DNA from: Collodictyon triciliatum
Lineage: Eukaryota; CRuMs
DNA: 52,573 bases
Assembly: GCA_043381765.1 (NCBI GenBank)
Contig: JBHJMP010000839.1
Location: forward strand, 1 to 52,573
Reading direction: 5' to 3'
Shown here: positions 12,001 through 24,240 of the stretch, in pieces
How positions within the stretch are numbered: the stretch's first letter is position 1
How the letters are laid out: every line of letters starts with the position of its first letter
The notes under the pieces: generated by a model
Told to the model about the DNA's origin: nothing
Seen by the model: the letters and a program-made list of their open reading frames with translations, nothing else
Database searches by the model: none
Translations under genes and position numbers: made by a program

Positions 12001-13059
12001 TTGCTCAGCGTCGTAGAATTCTGTTGTCCCAACAGATAGTTTTTCACCAAGTGGTATCTGAAATAGCATAAGTCTGTTGGTTTATTTCTTTTCTAATTCT
12101 CTCGTTCAAGGACTTCTCGTATATTCTGAAGTGTTTACCCCTTGTTTTTTTATTGTGTAACTTTGATGTTTGAATGTTAAAAATTAATGATTTGCGAATA
12201 ATTACATCAGGTGTGTATCCATCAAGAGGGTTAACTCCATCCCTGGATTCTTTGAGGAGTTTTAAGGCATTCTTTCTGTATGCAACCAAACCACCGGGAT
12301 ATTTTTTGTTCAATAAAAGAACCTAACAGATGTTGTTTGATTTATAAGGATTGACTGAATGTATTTCAAGGCTGCAAGTGATGATTGAAGAGGATATATG
12401 AAGGTGTGTTAACGTTGCGTAGATCTTTTACATCAGCAAATGAATTTTTCAGCAAAGGTCCATCATATTCATATAAGTCCTCAAACACTTTACAAGTGCA
12501 ACTTGGTGGAGATAATGGAGGAGCTGTAAATAAGCAAAACCTGCTCACAAAAACTTTGCACTTTTTCAACCTGACCTTCTTCCCAGCGTGAAAATATATG
12601 CTTTAAAAAAAAAGTGGATTAATCATAGAAACAATACGCAATTCAAATACAAAAGAATGTTGATTTGTAAGCAACTATCATGCTCTTGACGGGTAGAAGG
12701 AGACATTGACATATTCCCAGAACAAATGTATAGTAATACATGGACCAATCACGTATAAAAGAAGACCACCCGAAAGATAAACAAGGATAACAACATGGTG
12801 CGTGCAGCAACATCACGCGTATGCCTTTGCATATGTCTAACCTCTTGGTTTAGATCAATCATCAGCTGAAGAGCCCGCTTGTGGTCGGGCGATAAGTGGC
12901 TGGCATAGGAGGCAAGTGGAGAGAGATCCATACCGATACGGTATGGCCGAACAAAAGAAAGGGTGGATTCGTCGGCGGGTAAAGTTTGTTCTGCAGAGTG
13001 TGCTGTTGGTCGAATGGATACGTCTATTCCGTCGGGAGTCTCACCAAGCGTGTTGTACT
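9036..13059 (-). CDS. USP: UDP-sugar pyrophosphorylase (5' end unresolved)
   Basis: This enzyme makes UDP-sugars from UTP and several sugar 1-phosphates, releasing pyrophosphate, usually in the cytosol. Firm 5' exons are 12842-13059, 12541-12600 and 12206-12322, followed by one ending at 12057. At least eight more run down to TAG at 9036-9038. In order they read HLSPDHKRALQLMIDLNQE, HIFSRWEEG, YPGGLVAYRKNALKLLKES, FVLVAGGLGERLGYNGIKVS (nucleotide-binding loop), VIMTSGDTHDATVALL, TKPHGHGDIHSLL, WVLFFQDTNALVFKIVPAAL, TPKEAVGGIVKLTKGDG, EYNQLEPMLKSSGFPQ, TGFSPYPGNIN, FVNPKYR, PTRLECMMQ, SPVKNNPADAAKK, LVLDGDIDIQNLVLDGALVV and EAPEYLRMRGYALVKK. This follows plant USP closely, including the PHGHGD and VLFFQDTN signatures, and not ordinary UDP-glucose pyrophosphorylase. 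The exon at 12842-13059 begins at an acceptor after a T-rich tract, so a first exon lies upstream, possibly within 13150-13660. Confidence 0.92.
9320..9378 (-). repeat. Micro-insertion with flanking direct repeats, copy 2
   Basis: A 27-nt insert (9336-9362) with a T-run, CCCC and TTTATTCGATTCAAAGTG is flanked by two identical 16-bp repeats, TGTTCACATTGAAGTT at 9320-9335 and 9363-9378. It lies in an intron near the 3' end of the pyrophosphorylase gene. Read on the minus strand it contains AATAAA followed by GGGG and a run of A. Confidence 0.88.
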
Positions 13060-14079
13060 CTGTTTCAAAAAAAAAAAAAAAGAACAGAAAAGAAGAAGGA
13101 AAAGAGGAAAGAAAGAAAAAAAAAAAGGGCAAGGAGCGATCAGAAACCTTTCTGGGTTCACTCGTCTAGTTTCACAAAGTGAGGCGATCGATGTTGCTGC
13201 GAACAAACCTTTTTGCATAAACAGCCACGCCTTGCACCAAACTGCTGATATAAGAGGACAGACCGTCGAGAAATCCTGTGCAATAATCAGGCCGTGGCGC
13301 TTTCAGTTATAAAAAAAAAAAAAGCCCGAATAATACCAAAGGAAGCGAAACTTGAAAGAGAGTTTTGTGGAAAAGAATCTCCGCGCACAAACTTGCGGAC
13401 TTGTTCGCTACTTCCGCTTTGTCTTGCTGAACAATAGTTTGCGCACAGACAACTTTTCTTAATGCGGGACAAGTCTCACTGATAGGAAACTGGCTTTGCG
13501 GAGCTGTGTGCCGCAAAACAGAAGCAGGCAAGCGCATCAATGGCCAACTTCATATGTCTTTTCTGGCGCGCTTGTCTTCCTTTTCGCTTTGTGATGACCG
13601 CGGTTGATTGAAAGCTCACCGAATTTCCATAGAGGAAGTCAGGATACGGAAACCGTTGAAGCAAAAAGATATATCAATTAATACATACCTGTATCATTTT
13701 TCCTTTATTCTATTCTAATAATACATACCTGTATCATAATATATATTTTAAAAGATAAAATGCTAGCATTTAGCATAATAGAGTATTATGATTATATTTT
13801 CCATATATGTAAATATCAACGCAATCGATAACAACTGTTGGAAATATATTTTGATTGCTGCTGTTTTTTTTTTGGTGAAGGCGAGGGATGAGAAGAAGAA
13901 AAAAGGGCAGAGGATTTTTATTTTACCACGGTGCGGATGGTCCTTGTTTCAGCAGAAGCATCTTCACATAATTTCCAACGATTATATGAATCAAAGGGAT
14001 ACCAAACGACTTGGGCAAGCGAAAGGAGGTTGGGCTGTTGTGCCGGCCGGGGCGTAATAATTGATAGTGCGTGCTTGTT
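13060..14079. other. Region upstream of USP, no firm gene
   Basis: This stretch lies between the 5'-most resolved USP exon and the stop of the Myb gene, both on the minus strand. It must contain the USP promoter and at least one 5' exon. Minus-strand frames at 13160-13560 are open for 60-80 codons but match nothing I recognise, so I assign none of them. An AT-rich patch and micro-insertion copy 3 occupy 13670-13860. Confidence 0.5.
13679..13737 (-). repeat. Micro-insertion with flanking direct repeats, copy 3 (variant core)
   Basis: Two identical 19-bp repeats, TAATACATACCTGTATCAT at 13679-13697 and 13719-13737, bracket 21 nt (13698-13718) that read TTTTCCTTTATTC then TATTCTAA. The first half matches the other copies and the GATTCAAAG half is changed to TATTCTAA. 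Read on the minus strand it contains AATAAAGG followed by A's. Confidence 0.8.
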
Positions 14080-15791
<1,712 letters not shown>

Positions 15792-16742
15792 ACAACATTA
15801 GGTAGGAGGCTTGAGTGAGGGACACGGCCTAATAGGCCATTTTAAATCGGAAAAAAAAATACATTTCATGTTCAGAGGGCTTCTAGTGAGCCTCTGGATG
15901 GATGTTGTAGCAGATGAATCATACAAATATTGAAAAAGGTGAAAGGCTATGTTTTTCCATGTCCGGCGTAGTGTTATATAGAAAGGATAAGTGCGACTGC
16001 TTGAATATGTAATAATATAGAGGGATTGCTTAAATAAAAAAAAAAAATTGGTCTCGTGGACGATAGGAGGGATAGCTATTAGTGCTGTTTTGGTGGGGCG
16101 TTGCTGACAGTATTCATAAAGTCCCTTGATTCAATCAGATTCAACAGGAAAAGGCCATTTCGCTGCACGAGCTCAGTGCTAAATGATCGGTCACAAGCAC
16201 GAGCAAGAATCGATTACGAATGGCAAGAAGGTGTGTTTTGTGAGGGGTTGTGCGCCCATTGTCATATGTGTTTTGTTTTCTCTTTCCCCAGTGTTATTTT
16301 TAGTTCCCTAAAATAACCCACTCCATCCGCCTTATCTAATAAGAGAACTTTTGACTAGCATGGATATTTTCCACGAAGTGGTGTGCAGCCTATTCGTGTG
16401 TATTTTCATTGAAAATTCAATTCTGGTTTGTTCTGGGCGCCAACGAATCCAAGCAAAATTTGTTGGGGTTGTTGGGCTTTGACTTTGTCACACTGCGTAA
16501 CTGACGACAGAACTATTTCAGTTCATTTGCGAGAGAGGGATGGATCGACTGGCTCGTGCCGGGCAAAGTTAAAAAAAAAAACATCAGAAGGTGAGAAAGC
16601 AGCCAAGGTGATTAGAGGAAGGAAGGTGTGTACGTGTGGTGTTCTGGTGGAAGGAATTGGGCGTACACCTCCTTTCACTCACAACAGGAGGAATGAGAGG
16701 AAGATAGCCAGAGTTGGGGTGCATAACTACCCAGCGACCATG

Positions 16743-16796
16743 TTGCAAAAGCAGAGCTTTGAATCAAATAGAAGGGGGAAAATATTGCAAGCGCAG
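16743..16796 (+). repeat. Micro-insertion with flanking direct repeats, copy 4 (degenerate)
   Basis: The insert 16755-16784 begins AGCTTTGAATCAAATAGAAG and ends GGGGGAAAATA. It is flanked by TTGCAAAAGCAG (16743-16754) and TTGCAAGCGCAG (16785-16796), which differ at two bases. It lies outside any recognised gene, on the opposite strand from copies 1-3 and 5. Confidence 0.6.
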
Positions 16797-17642
16797 GAAA
16801 AGGCGGCCGACTGGGGACTCGGCGAGGTTTTGTTCGACTTGAAGAGTTGGTTTTCACGTATTTGTAAGTTTCTTCAGTGGGGTGGAATGATCGCCCATCA
16901 ACTCGAGAAAAAGGCAGACTTATGATTGGGCGAGCTGGTTAGCCTGGTTGGAAGGAAGGTTGGATGGCGGATATGGCTGGCTTGTTGCGAAAAAATCATT
17001 CTGTCTTACAGGCAAGCCTTTGGCAGAAAGAATGCGTCAGTCACAAAGGATTCTTTATTGCCCTTTCTTTTTCCACGTTAGTATTGTCATCGTGTACTTC
17101 AATGAACTTGGATAAATATATCTAGACCAAAAATATTTCAATTTACAAATCCGGAATTTAATTATATTATCGTTATAAAATACTTGCATTTCAATATCGA
17201 ACCAAGTAGCTGATAATATGTCATAGAAAATATGCGTACCTTATATGGGATACACTAAGCCACAGCCAACCTCAGAACTTGGGACGCCAAAGCTCAGCAC
17301 GACAACTACTACTTTTTTTAATTCTAAAAATCTTAGCTGTTCAGCCCGTCTCAACAATCTTTCATTCAACCACCAGGCAAGTAGTTCCAAAGTAGGTGGG
17401 GATGTCTGGGAGATAGAAAAAAGAAAAGAAAAAACAGGGATAGAAATAAAGAAGGGAAAAGAGATGTGCTTGAGGCTTGATAAGAGACGCATGGATTTCT
17501 TTTGGAGACGCGTGATAGTGTCCCGCGAGTATGAGAAAAAAGAGGGACGGGTGATATTGATTGGATGGAGGAGGGGGAATACTGCTTTGATGGCGCAAGC
17601 TGTCGAAAAGGATGGTGAAAAGAGAAGTGAGGTTCGTTTGAT

Positions 17643-18221
17643 NNNNNNNNNNNNNNNNNNNNNNNNNNNNNNNNNNNNNNNNNNNNNNNNNNNNNNNNNN
17701 NNNNNNNNNNNNNNNNNNNNNNNNNNNNNNNNNNNNNNNNNNNNNNNNNNNNNNNNNNNNNNNNNNNNNNNNNNNNNNNNNNNNNNNNNNNNNNNNNNNN
17801 NNNNNNNNNNNNNNNNNNNNNNNNNNNNNNNNNNNNNNNNNNNNNNNNNNNNNNNNNNNNNNNNNNNNNNNNNNNNNNNNNNNNNNNNNNNNNNNNNNNN
17901 NNNNNNNNNNNNNNNNNNNNNNNNNNNNNNNNNNNNNNNNNNNNNNNNNNNNNNNNNNNNNNNNNNNNNNNNNNNNNNNNNNNNNNNNNNNNNNNNNNNN
18001 NNNNNNNNNNNNNNNNNNNNNNNNNNNNNNNNNNNNNNNNNNNNNNNNNNNNNNNNNNNNNNNNNNNNNNNNNNNNNNNNNNNNNNNNNNNNNNNNNNNN
18101 NNNNNNNNNNNNNNNNNNNNNNNNNNNNNNNNNNNNNNNNNNNNNNNNNNNNNNNNNNNNNNNNNNNNNNNNNNNNNNNNNNNNNNNNNNNNNNNNNNNN
18201 NNNNNNNNNNNNNNNNNNNNN
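17643..18221. other. Assembly gap (579 N)
   Basis: A run of N in the unannotated region between the Myb and DCAF12 genes. Frames that span it cannot be interpreted. Confidence 0.99.
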
Positions 18222-19382
18222 TAGGACTCACGTGTCATGGGTGTTAGCTGCCTGCAGTCTCCCGGCTCAGGGAGTCTGTTAATGGGTTCGTTTGGGGTAG
18301 GGTATGGGTATGATGGTCGGTTTACCCTACTACAACAAACACTTTATCTACACCCACCACTTACTTTGGAGACAGAGACGTATTTGAGTTAGCACAGATG
18401 GCTCTCCCCTCGTTCAAGTCGGATGAAACAAGACAGAATCTACACATCAACGGGAGTAAAATATATATATAGGTTACTGAACACAACCACACTCAAGTTT
18501 TCTTTTTGAAGAGGCCAACCGAGAGCAGCCGGGTGTTTTCCGCCCCGCACCCAACCAGGCAATCCCTCTGAAATAATTAATATCCACAAGAGGGCATTGA
18601 TTGAGAATATCTGTGCATCTGCACAAAAAAGGAATGTGCTGTGCAAGTTTTCCAATGGGCGAAACACAAAGCCCACGCCGAATGGCCACCTTGCGAGTCC
18701 GCGCCTCCCAGTCACTCTCTCCTACAACATTGACATGTCCTACCACAGCCCGAAAGAGAGTCAGTCACGATGCCTGTGATAACAAAGACCGGCACATACC
18801 AAACGCCGCACAGATATGCGCGTCCACATACATGCATGGATGCCGCCCTCAAGACACCGGCGGATTCATACGCCAGATATACACCCAGCAGCGCCAATGC
18901 CGGGGCGAAACACAGGCAGCCATTCTGACAGAGACCCAAACGCAGGGCCATAGGCAGCAGGCAAGCAACCGACCAGCCGGCCGGCGAGAGACTTGGGCCC
19001 CGAATGGAGGAAAGGACGGCAGCAGACGAGAGCGACCAGGCGAAGCAGACGGCTTCCATCGACATTCCGCGCACGCAGCCGTCCGCCTCGCAGCCCTCGT
19101 CCGATCCTTCCACACCGCCCAGTCAGATCAGACACTCGTTTTCAGCCCGCCGCTCTTTCGGCCCACGCGGTGTGCTCGACCGCTTGCCTCTCCCTTCGGC
19201 GCCTTTCGTTGCCTCGGCCTTCTCTCCGCATTCCTTGCACACAGCCCTGCCCGCTCTGCGAGAGCCGCCCCCTGTTTCTCACGGGATGGTCGAGTCTGTC
19301 TTTCGCCCGCCACATGCGACCATATTTCCAGATAATCACACGGTCTATGACTACTGGCATGCGGGTGTGTGCACCGAATAGA

Positions 19383-19765
19383 CGATTGATGATTGATTGA
19401 TGATTGATTGATGATTGATTGATGATTGACTGATGATTGATTGATGATTGATTGATGATTGATTGATGATTGATTGATGATTGACTGATGATTGATTGAT
19501 GGTTGATGATTGATGACTGATGATTGATGACTGATGATTGATGACTGATGATTGATTGTTAATTGATTGTTAATTGATTGTTAATTGATTGTTAATTGAT
19601 TGTTAATTGGTGATTGGTGATTGATAATTGATAATTGATAATTGTTAATTGATTGTTAATTGATTGTTAATTGATTGTTAATTGATTGTTAATTGATTGT
19701 TAATTGATTGTTAATTGATTGTTAATTGATTGTTAATTGATGATTGATGATTGATGATTGATTGA
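19383..19765. repeat. 11-bp minisatellite, GATGATTGATT to AATTGATTGTT
   Basis: The left half is built of GATGATTGATT units with occasional GACTG variants. The right half uses AATTGATTGTT units. Both have an 11-bp period made of tetranucleotide-like GATT blocks. The array ends about 85 nt before the DCAF12 start codon, so it sits in its promoter or 5' UTR. Confidence 0.95.
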
Positions 19766-19849
19766 TTATGTTTCGACTTCCACAATGTGAAAAGTGAACT
19801 TAAAGAAAAAACTGCCCAGTTTAATGATTGACTGGTTGATTGAATAGTC

Positions 19850-22514
19850 ATGCCAACGCCAACCGAGCTCCAGAGTCAAAGTGAATCCAGCACGCCTCGT
19901 CCGGCTGCCCTATCGCCGATGTCGACTGTCACGGCTTCTGTCATGAGGACCGCGTCTCCTTTAGCAAGCACAGAGTTGGATTTGGATGCGCATCTTCGGC
20001 CGCTTATGAACACTATTTCTCGATCCTCATCGCATCTTAGCCTGACTCTACAAGTCTCCACACCCCCAGTATACTCACCCTTTTCAGACGTGCTGTCTGT
20101 GGGTTCGCCCCTCACTCCTCCTAGTCGCTTTCAACGCATGAATATTGGTGACTCGGACGAAGAAGCCTCCGATAATTCAGGCGCAGATGAGGGCAGTGAT
20201 GAAAGTGTCCTAGGAGATCAAAATAGTACTGCTCACTACTCTGATACACTATTTTTATCACAGCCAGTGATGCACACGCCAGAAAGGTCATGTATGCATC
20301 TTTGTAACACGATGCATTCTCATGTGGACATGAAACGCATCCCTTACTATCATCTCACAACAACTTTCCGTGAATGTGGCCATCTACAAAAATATCGATG
20401 CTACACATTGCCTCAGATTCATCGGGCTTATTTGAAGAAGAAAATGCACTTGGTCAATATGCCTCGACCTGAGGAGCATGGAATCAATAAAGTGTTTGCG
20501 TCTGCATGGATTTCGCCCCGTTGCGTACTGTTTGGTTCTAAAAATAATCAGGTGACATACTTCATATAACACACATATTTTTTTTTATAAAAATAAAAAC
20601 AAAACAAAATAAACACTTTACTGGGAACATAAGTATTAAAATCAAGTGTCTTATTATGCTCTGATGTTTAACAACAGTATGTCTTTGCTTCGACCTGTAG
20701 TTGTATCTTTGGGATACGGTCAAGAGCGATATGATACCAATTCCATTTCCTGAAGGGACTCCAAATCCAAAAGTTCCGTGCTGTGCTGAAAACTTTGGAG
20801 TGCACACAATAAAAAAGAATATTTCTGGGTCGTTCCTTGTAACGGGTGGAAATCGACCAAATGATGTTGTTCTATACAGTCTCCCAGAGCTGAATCCCAT
20901 TCGCATATTTGAGGTAAAGTCTTAAAGATGTCTCAAATATTGCTTCAGTATACTTTTTGTCCATATAAAGAAAAGAGCCGTAATTTCATATGAATAAAAT
21001 AAAATTCGTATAGCAAATACCACTCTAACGGTATTGTTCGTCTCAATTATTTTCCCTTCGAAATAACAGGGTCACACCGATTGGCTCTTTGATTCTGGTT
21101 GGATAAATGATGAAGTTTTCATCACAGGTTCTTTATATTAATCGTTTTGTAAAGTTGTCAATCTGATTTGGTATTTCCGTTTGTGATGTATTCTAAAACC
21201 AAATTTACACAATAGGGTCACGAGACCATTGTGTGAAACTCTGGAATATAAACAACCCCTTCGCAATCGAAACAGATTGCCTCCAATCGCGAGTGCGCGC
21301 TGTGATGTATAGCCAGACTAGTCAGGTATCACTCTCCATTCCAGAATAGTCACCATGACTTGGAAACAAATCTTATCACTAATTTCCTTCCTCCTTTTCA
21401 TCCAAAGCGGGGTGTCTTTGTGACAATATCAGGAAAAGTACATACATACGATTGCACTGCATGGAAAAAGGTGTCTAACAGACGACTGCAACCATTTAAT
21501 AATATTTTTGAATTTTTTTATGAACTCATGGAAAATTATCCCTTTGCTCTTTCATACAGTGCGTAAATGTTGTCTCAATAAAAATAGTAAACGCCAAGCT
21601 AATTGATTTATCATCTTTTATTTATTTTATTGCCGAAGATTTCTGTGGTGAACATTAATGAACCAGAGATGACATGCATCAGCGACTCAGACTCTCATGG
21701 TCTCGTTTTGATTGGATCAAAAGAGCGCCTCATAGCATTCGACCCTCGCAGTGGTCATGTATCACAGACGAAGACTGTCACCTCACAGACGTCCTGTTAG
21801 TTTTCGCTTTTGTTTCATTTGATTAAGCTTACCATTTTAAAATTTATCATACAAGAACATACACAAAATAGTGCAGCATACCTTTCATTCATATCCCGCA
21901 TATTCCATATCTAATCACTGTCACATGGAGATCACGTAACGAGCGTCAAACCACCTTGTCCATCCAGGTATTCGCTCTGTCTCTGTTCACGATGATATAG
22001 TTACAATGGGGGCAATAGGCGGGATGATGTTTTATGACATGCGAGCTGATGCGTTTCTACCTATGCTTTCTTCATTATCTTCCCAAAAGAGTACATTCTT
22101 ACCTGTGGACGCAGAGCAGGTTGACCAATCACTCTACCATTCTCTCACTATCACTCTATCACTCTATCACTATCATCCTATCATTCTGTCATTCTATAAC
22201 TGAACCTGGTCGCGGATGCATCATAACATAACCCCTTAAATCCCATCATCTCTTCCAAATGCATCACAACCCAGGCAAATCTCCCCGTCCGCCACCGAGT
22301 CTATAATTCTTATCTCTACGAAGCGGTCTGCACACACGCTTACGACCCAAGCGGGACGACGCTTTTCGTTGGAGGGGGACCCATTCAGGTGATTCCACGG
22401 ACGTTGGAATGGCCGCGTCCGATGCAAATCCAAAAAATCAAGACATTCTGCTCACCCCAAACTCCTGTCTTTTAGGTGGAATCAACTGGCGCGTTCGGCC
22501 TGATTTTGCGATGA
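19850..22514 (+). CDS. DCAF12: DCAF12-type WD40 substrate receptor of CUL4-DDB1
   Basis: Nine exons agree in phase: 19850-20551, 20701-20913, 21070-21127, 21216-21325, 21408-21470, 21639-21795, 21968-22119, 22275-22388 and 22476-22514, ending in TGA; 535 residues. The first about 140 residues are Ser/Thr-rich with an acidic patch (GDSDEEASDNSGADEGSDES). WD40 blades follow: VFASAWISPRCVLFGSKNNQ, LYLWDTVKSDM, GHTDWLFDSGWINDEVFITG, SRDHCVKLWNINNP, GVFVTISGKVHTYDCTAWKK, HGLVLIGSKERLIAFDPRSG, IRSVSVHDDIVTMGAIGG, MMFYDMRADAFLP and LYEAVCTHAYDPSGTTLFVG. GHTDW, IRSVS plus FYD-RA, and the late YD-SGT-LFV-GGP segment are DCAF12 hallmarks. In animals DCAF12 brings proteins with C-terminal acidic degrons to CRL4; that function is inferred here. 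The ATG is the first in-frame Met after the minisatellite, though an upstream coding exon is not excluded. The C-terminus is short (STGAFGLILR). Confidence 0.92.
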
Positions 22515-22930
22515 ATCAGGGTCATCATCGTTCATCATGCGTTGGACGAGCGATCAGAAAACAAGCACATATGAACAAAAGGAAGCACTTTGCCTGATAT
22601 ATTTGCATGTCCCTAGATAGGCAAATAAATCCAATATCGAAACTCTGGTGGGACTTTGAAGGTGAATGAAAGTTGCGTTTTGATTTGATTTATTGGAAGC
22701 AGAGTCCAACTGCGTCAGTTTGGAATGCGGGTGAGAGAGAGAGAGAAAAAAAAAGGAGCTAAATGCTCTTTCGGAGGCGTTCGTCCGGTTCCATAGAGTT
22801 TTTTTTTTTTTTTGGAATAGAGAAAAAAGGAAAAGAGCTAGATGAAGATCGATTAAAACGGTGATTCTATCCTTCTTTTTTTTGAAAAAAATAAAATAAA
22901 AGTAGAATCCTTGTCAACGAAGCGATTTGG
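22515..22930. other. Convergent 3' intergenic region, DCAF12 / cyclase
   Basis: These 416 nt lie between two stop codons facing each other. Runs of A and T and a short GA tract are present. I see no gene or RNA feature. Confidence 0.7.
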
Positions 22931-24240
22931 TTATTTGGGTGATTGTTCTGGGTCGATGATAAAGTATGTGTTCATCTTGTGTCCGGCAATCTCCATTTCT
23001 CCACGCGCCTCAAACTTATATGATGACTCTAACCGCACTTTCAGTTGCTCAGAAATGTGGATTCTCTCTGCGAACCGAATCATTACAGAAAGTAAAGTTT
23101 TTTTTTTCAAAGAGAAGATTAATATAAAAAAAATATTATTTTACCGAGATTGTGAAGAGGTATCATGATTAGGAAAAGATATTGTGCATCTCGTTTAGAC
23201 ATAATAGCCGGGGACTGGCATATCCATATATATGTATGAGTTTATATGATTCAAACTCACCAGGCATCCCCTTTGACTCCATCGAATTGGCAATAATCAC
23301 GTCACCACCCCAGATGTCATAACGATAGACCTTCTTTCCGATAACCCCTGGACAAACAAACGTTATTATTCGTATTTCAGAAAACAAATCGACATCCAAA
23401 CCGACAAATACAGTGTAATGAAAAGAACACTAAGCATTTGAGGCCAGTATGGAACAAGTCGATTCAACTGCCCCAAACCTGCAAGAATCTTGCCGTAGTG
23501 AATCCCAACACGAATTCGAACAGATTGACCATCAGAGCCAGGGACGTCTCTCAACTGTGGTTTGTGGAGTGAGCAAACCTCTTATATGATTATAAGTGTA
23601 TGATATTCGCAGTCTATGGGCTTTGTGGCTTACAGCCTTGGACATGTCCAGAGCAAACGCTGCTATCCGCTCTGCCGATGTTTTCCCTCCGACCTCCATT
23701 GTAGTGTTGCTCGTGGTGGGCACTCCAGCAACGACGACATATGCGTCTCCGATTCTGCAAAGTAGCAAGAGTATGAATATAAATACAAGAATAAGAAGAA
23801 AAAAATTGCTGATTTAATTCAAGAGCTCCTTTTTTTTTTCTTCCATCTATAGGATTTGTTAGATTTGTAAAATTATGATACATCGCCCACAGAGGGAATT
23901 CATATGCCAGTATCATTACGTTTGAACTTTGTAGACGCCATGCTTTTCTGTAAGTGCGTCAAACTTTTTAAACATAATCGACAGCATTTCAACCACCTGG
24001 TCATCATCAAATGAGTTGGTTCGTTTGAGTAGTTTACAAAAAATTCCTTTCAGAGTTATGCAAAAAAAAAAAGAATTATTGATATATGTTCAATGAAAAG
24101 GTAAAAGTGAATCAAGTTGTAATAGTTAGTAATGGGCCCAACCTTATCAGGAGAAGTTTTGGATGCCTTGTCTGTGAATCCAACAATATCGGAAAAAAGA
24201 ATAGCAACATCTTCGTGGAAGCTCGCAATTGTGTGTCGAC
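22931..24240 (-). other. Cyclase catalytic domain 2 (metal-binding half)
   Basis: Spliced sequence reads [19 protein letters not shown] (first metal Asp), [20 protein letters not shown] (Gln at the purine-recognition site; second metal Asp present), [26 protein letters not shown] (Asp at the Cys position), [10 protein letters not shown] (transition-state Asn and Arg lost) and [13 protein letters not shown]. Both metal Asps are kept and the substrate-specificity residues are degenerate, so this half plays the C1-like metal-binding role. The VQTIGD reading depends on a donor GTAATG after CAAAC in the exon near 23920. Confidence 0.85.

Larger units (their letters stand above)
15792..19849. other. 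About 4 kb without a recognisable gene
   Basis: This stretch lies between two divergent genes, Myb (-) and DCAF12 (+). It holds a gap (17643-18221), a degenerate micro-insertion near 16750, a GC-rich patch at about 18640-19380 and an 11-bp minisatellite at 19383-19765. Several frames stay open for 80-240 codons in the GC-rich patch, on both strands. None shows domain-like sequence or convincing splice partners. A lineage-specific gene or long 5' UTR exons cannot be excluded. Confidence 0.6.

Noticed and set aside
18601-19335. 244-codon plus-strand frame in the GC-rich patch
   Set aside because: Frames on both strands are open here, the composition is Arg/Ser/Pro-rich and no domain or splice partner is visible. 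GC richness alone explains the lack of stops. I kept it as an observation, not a gene.
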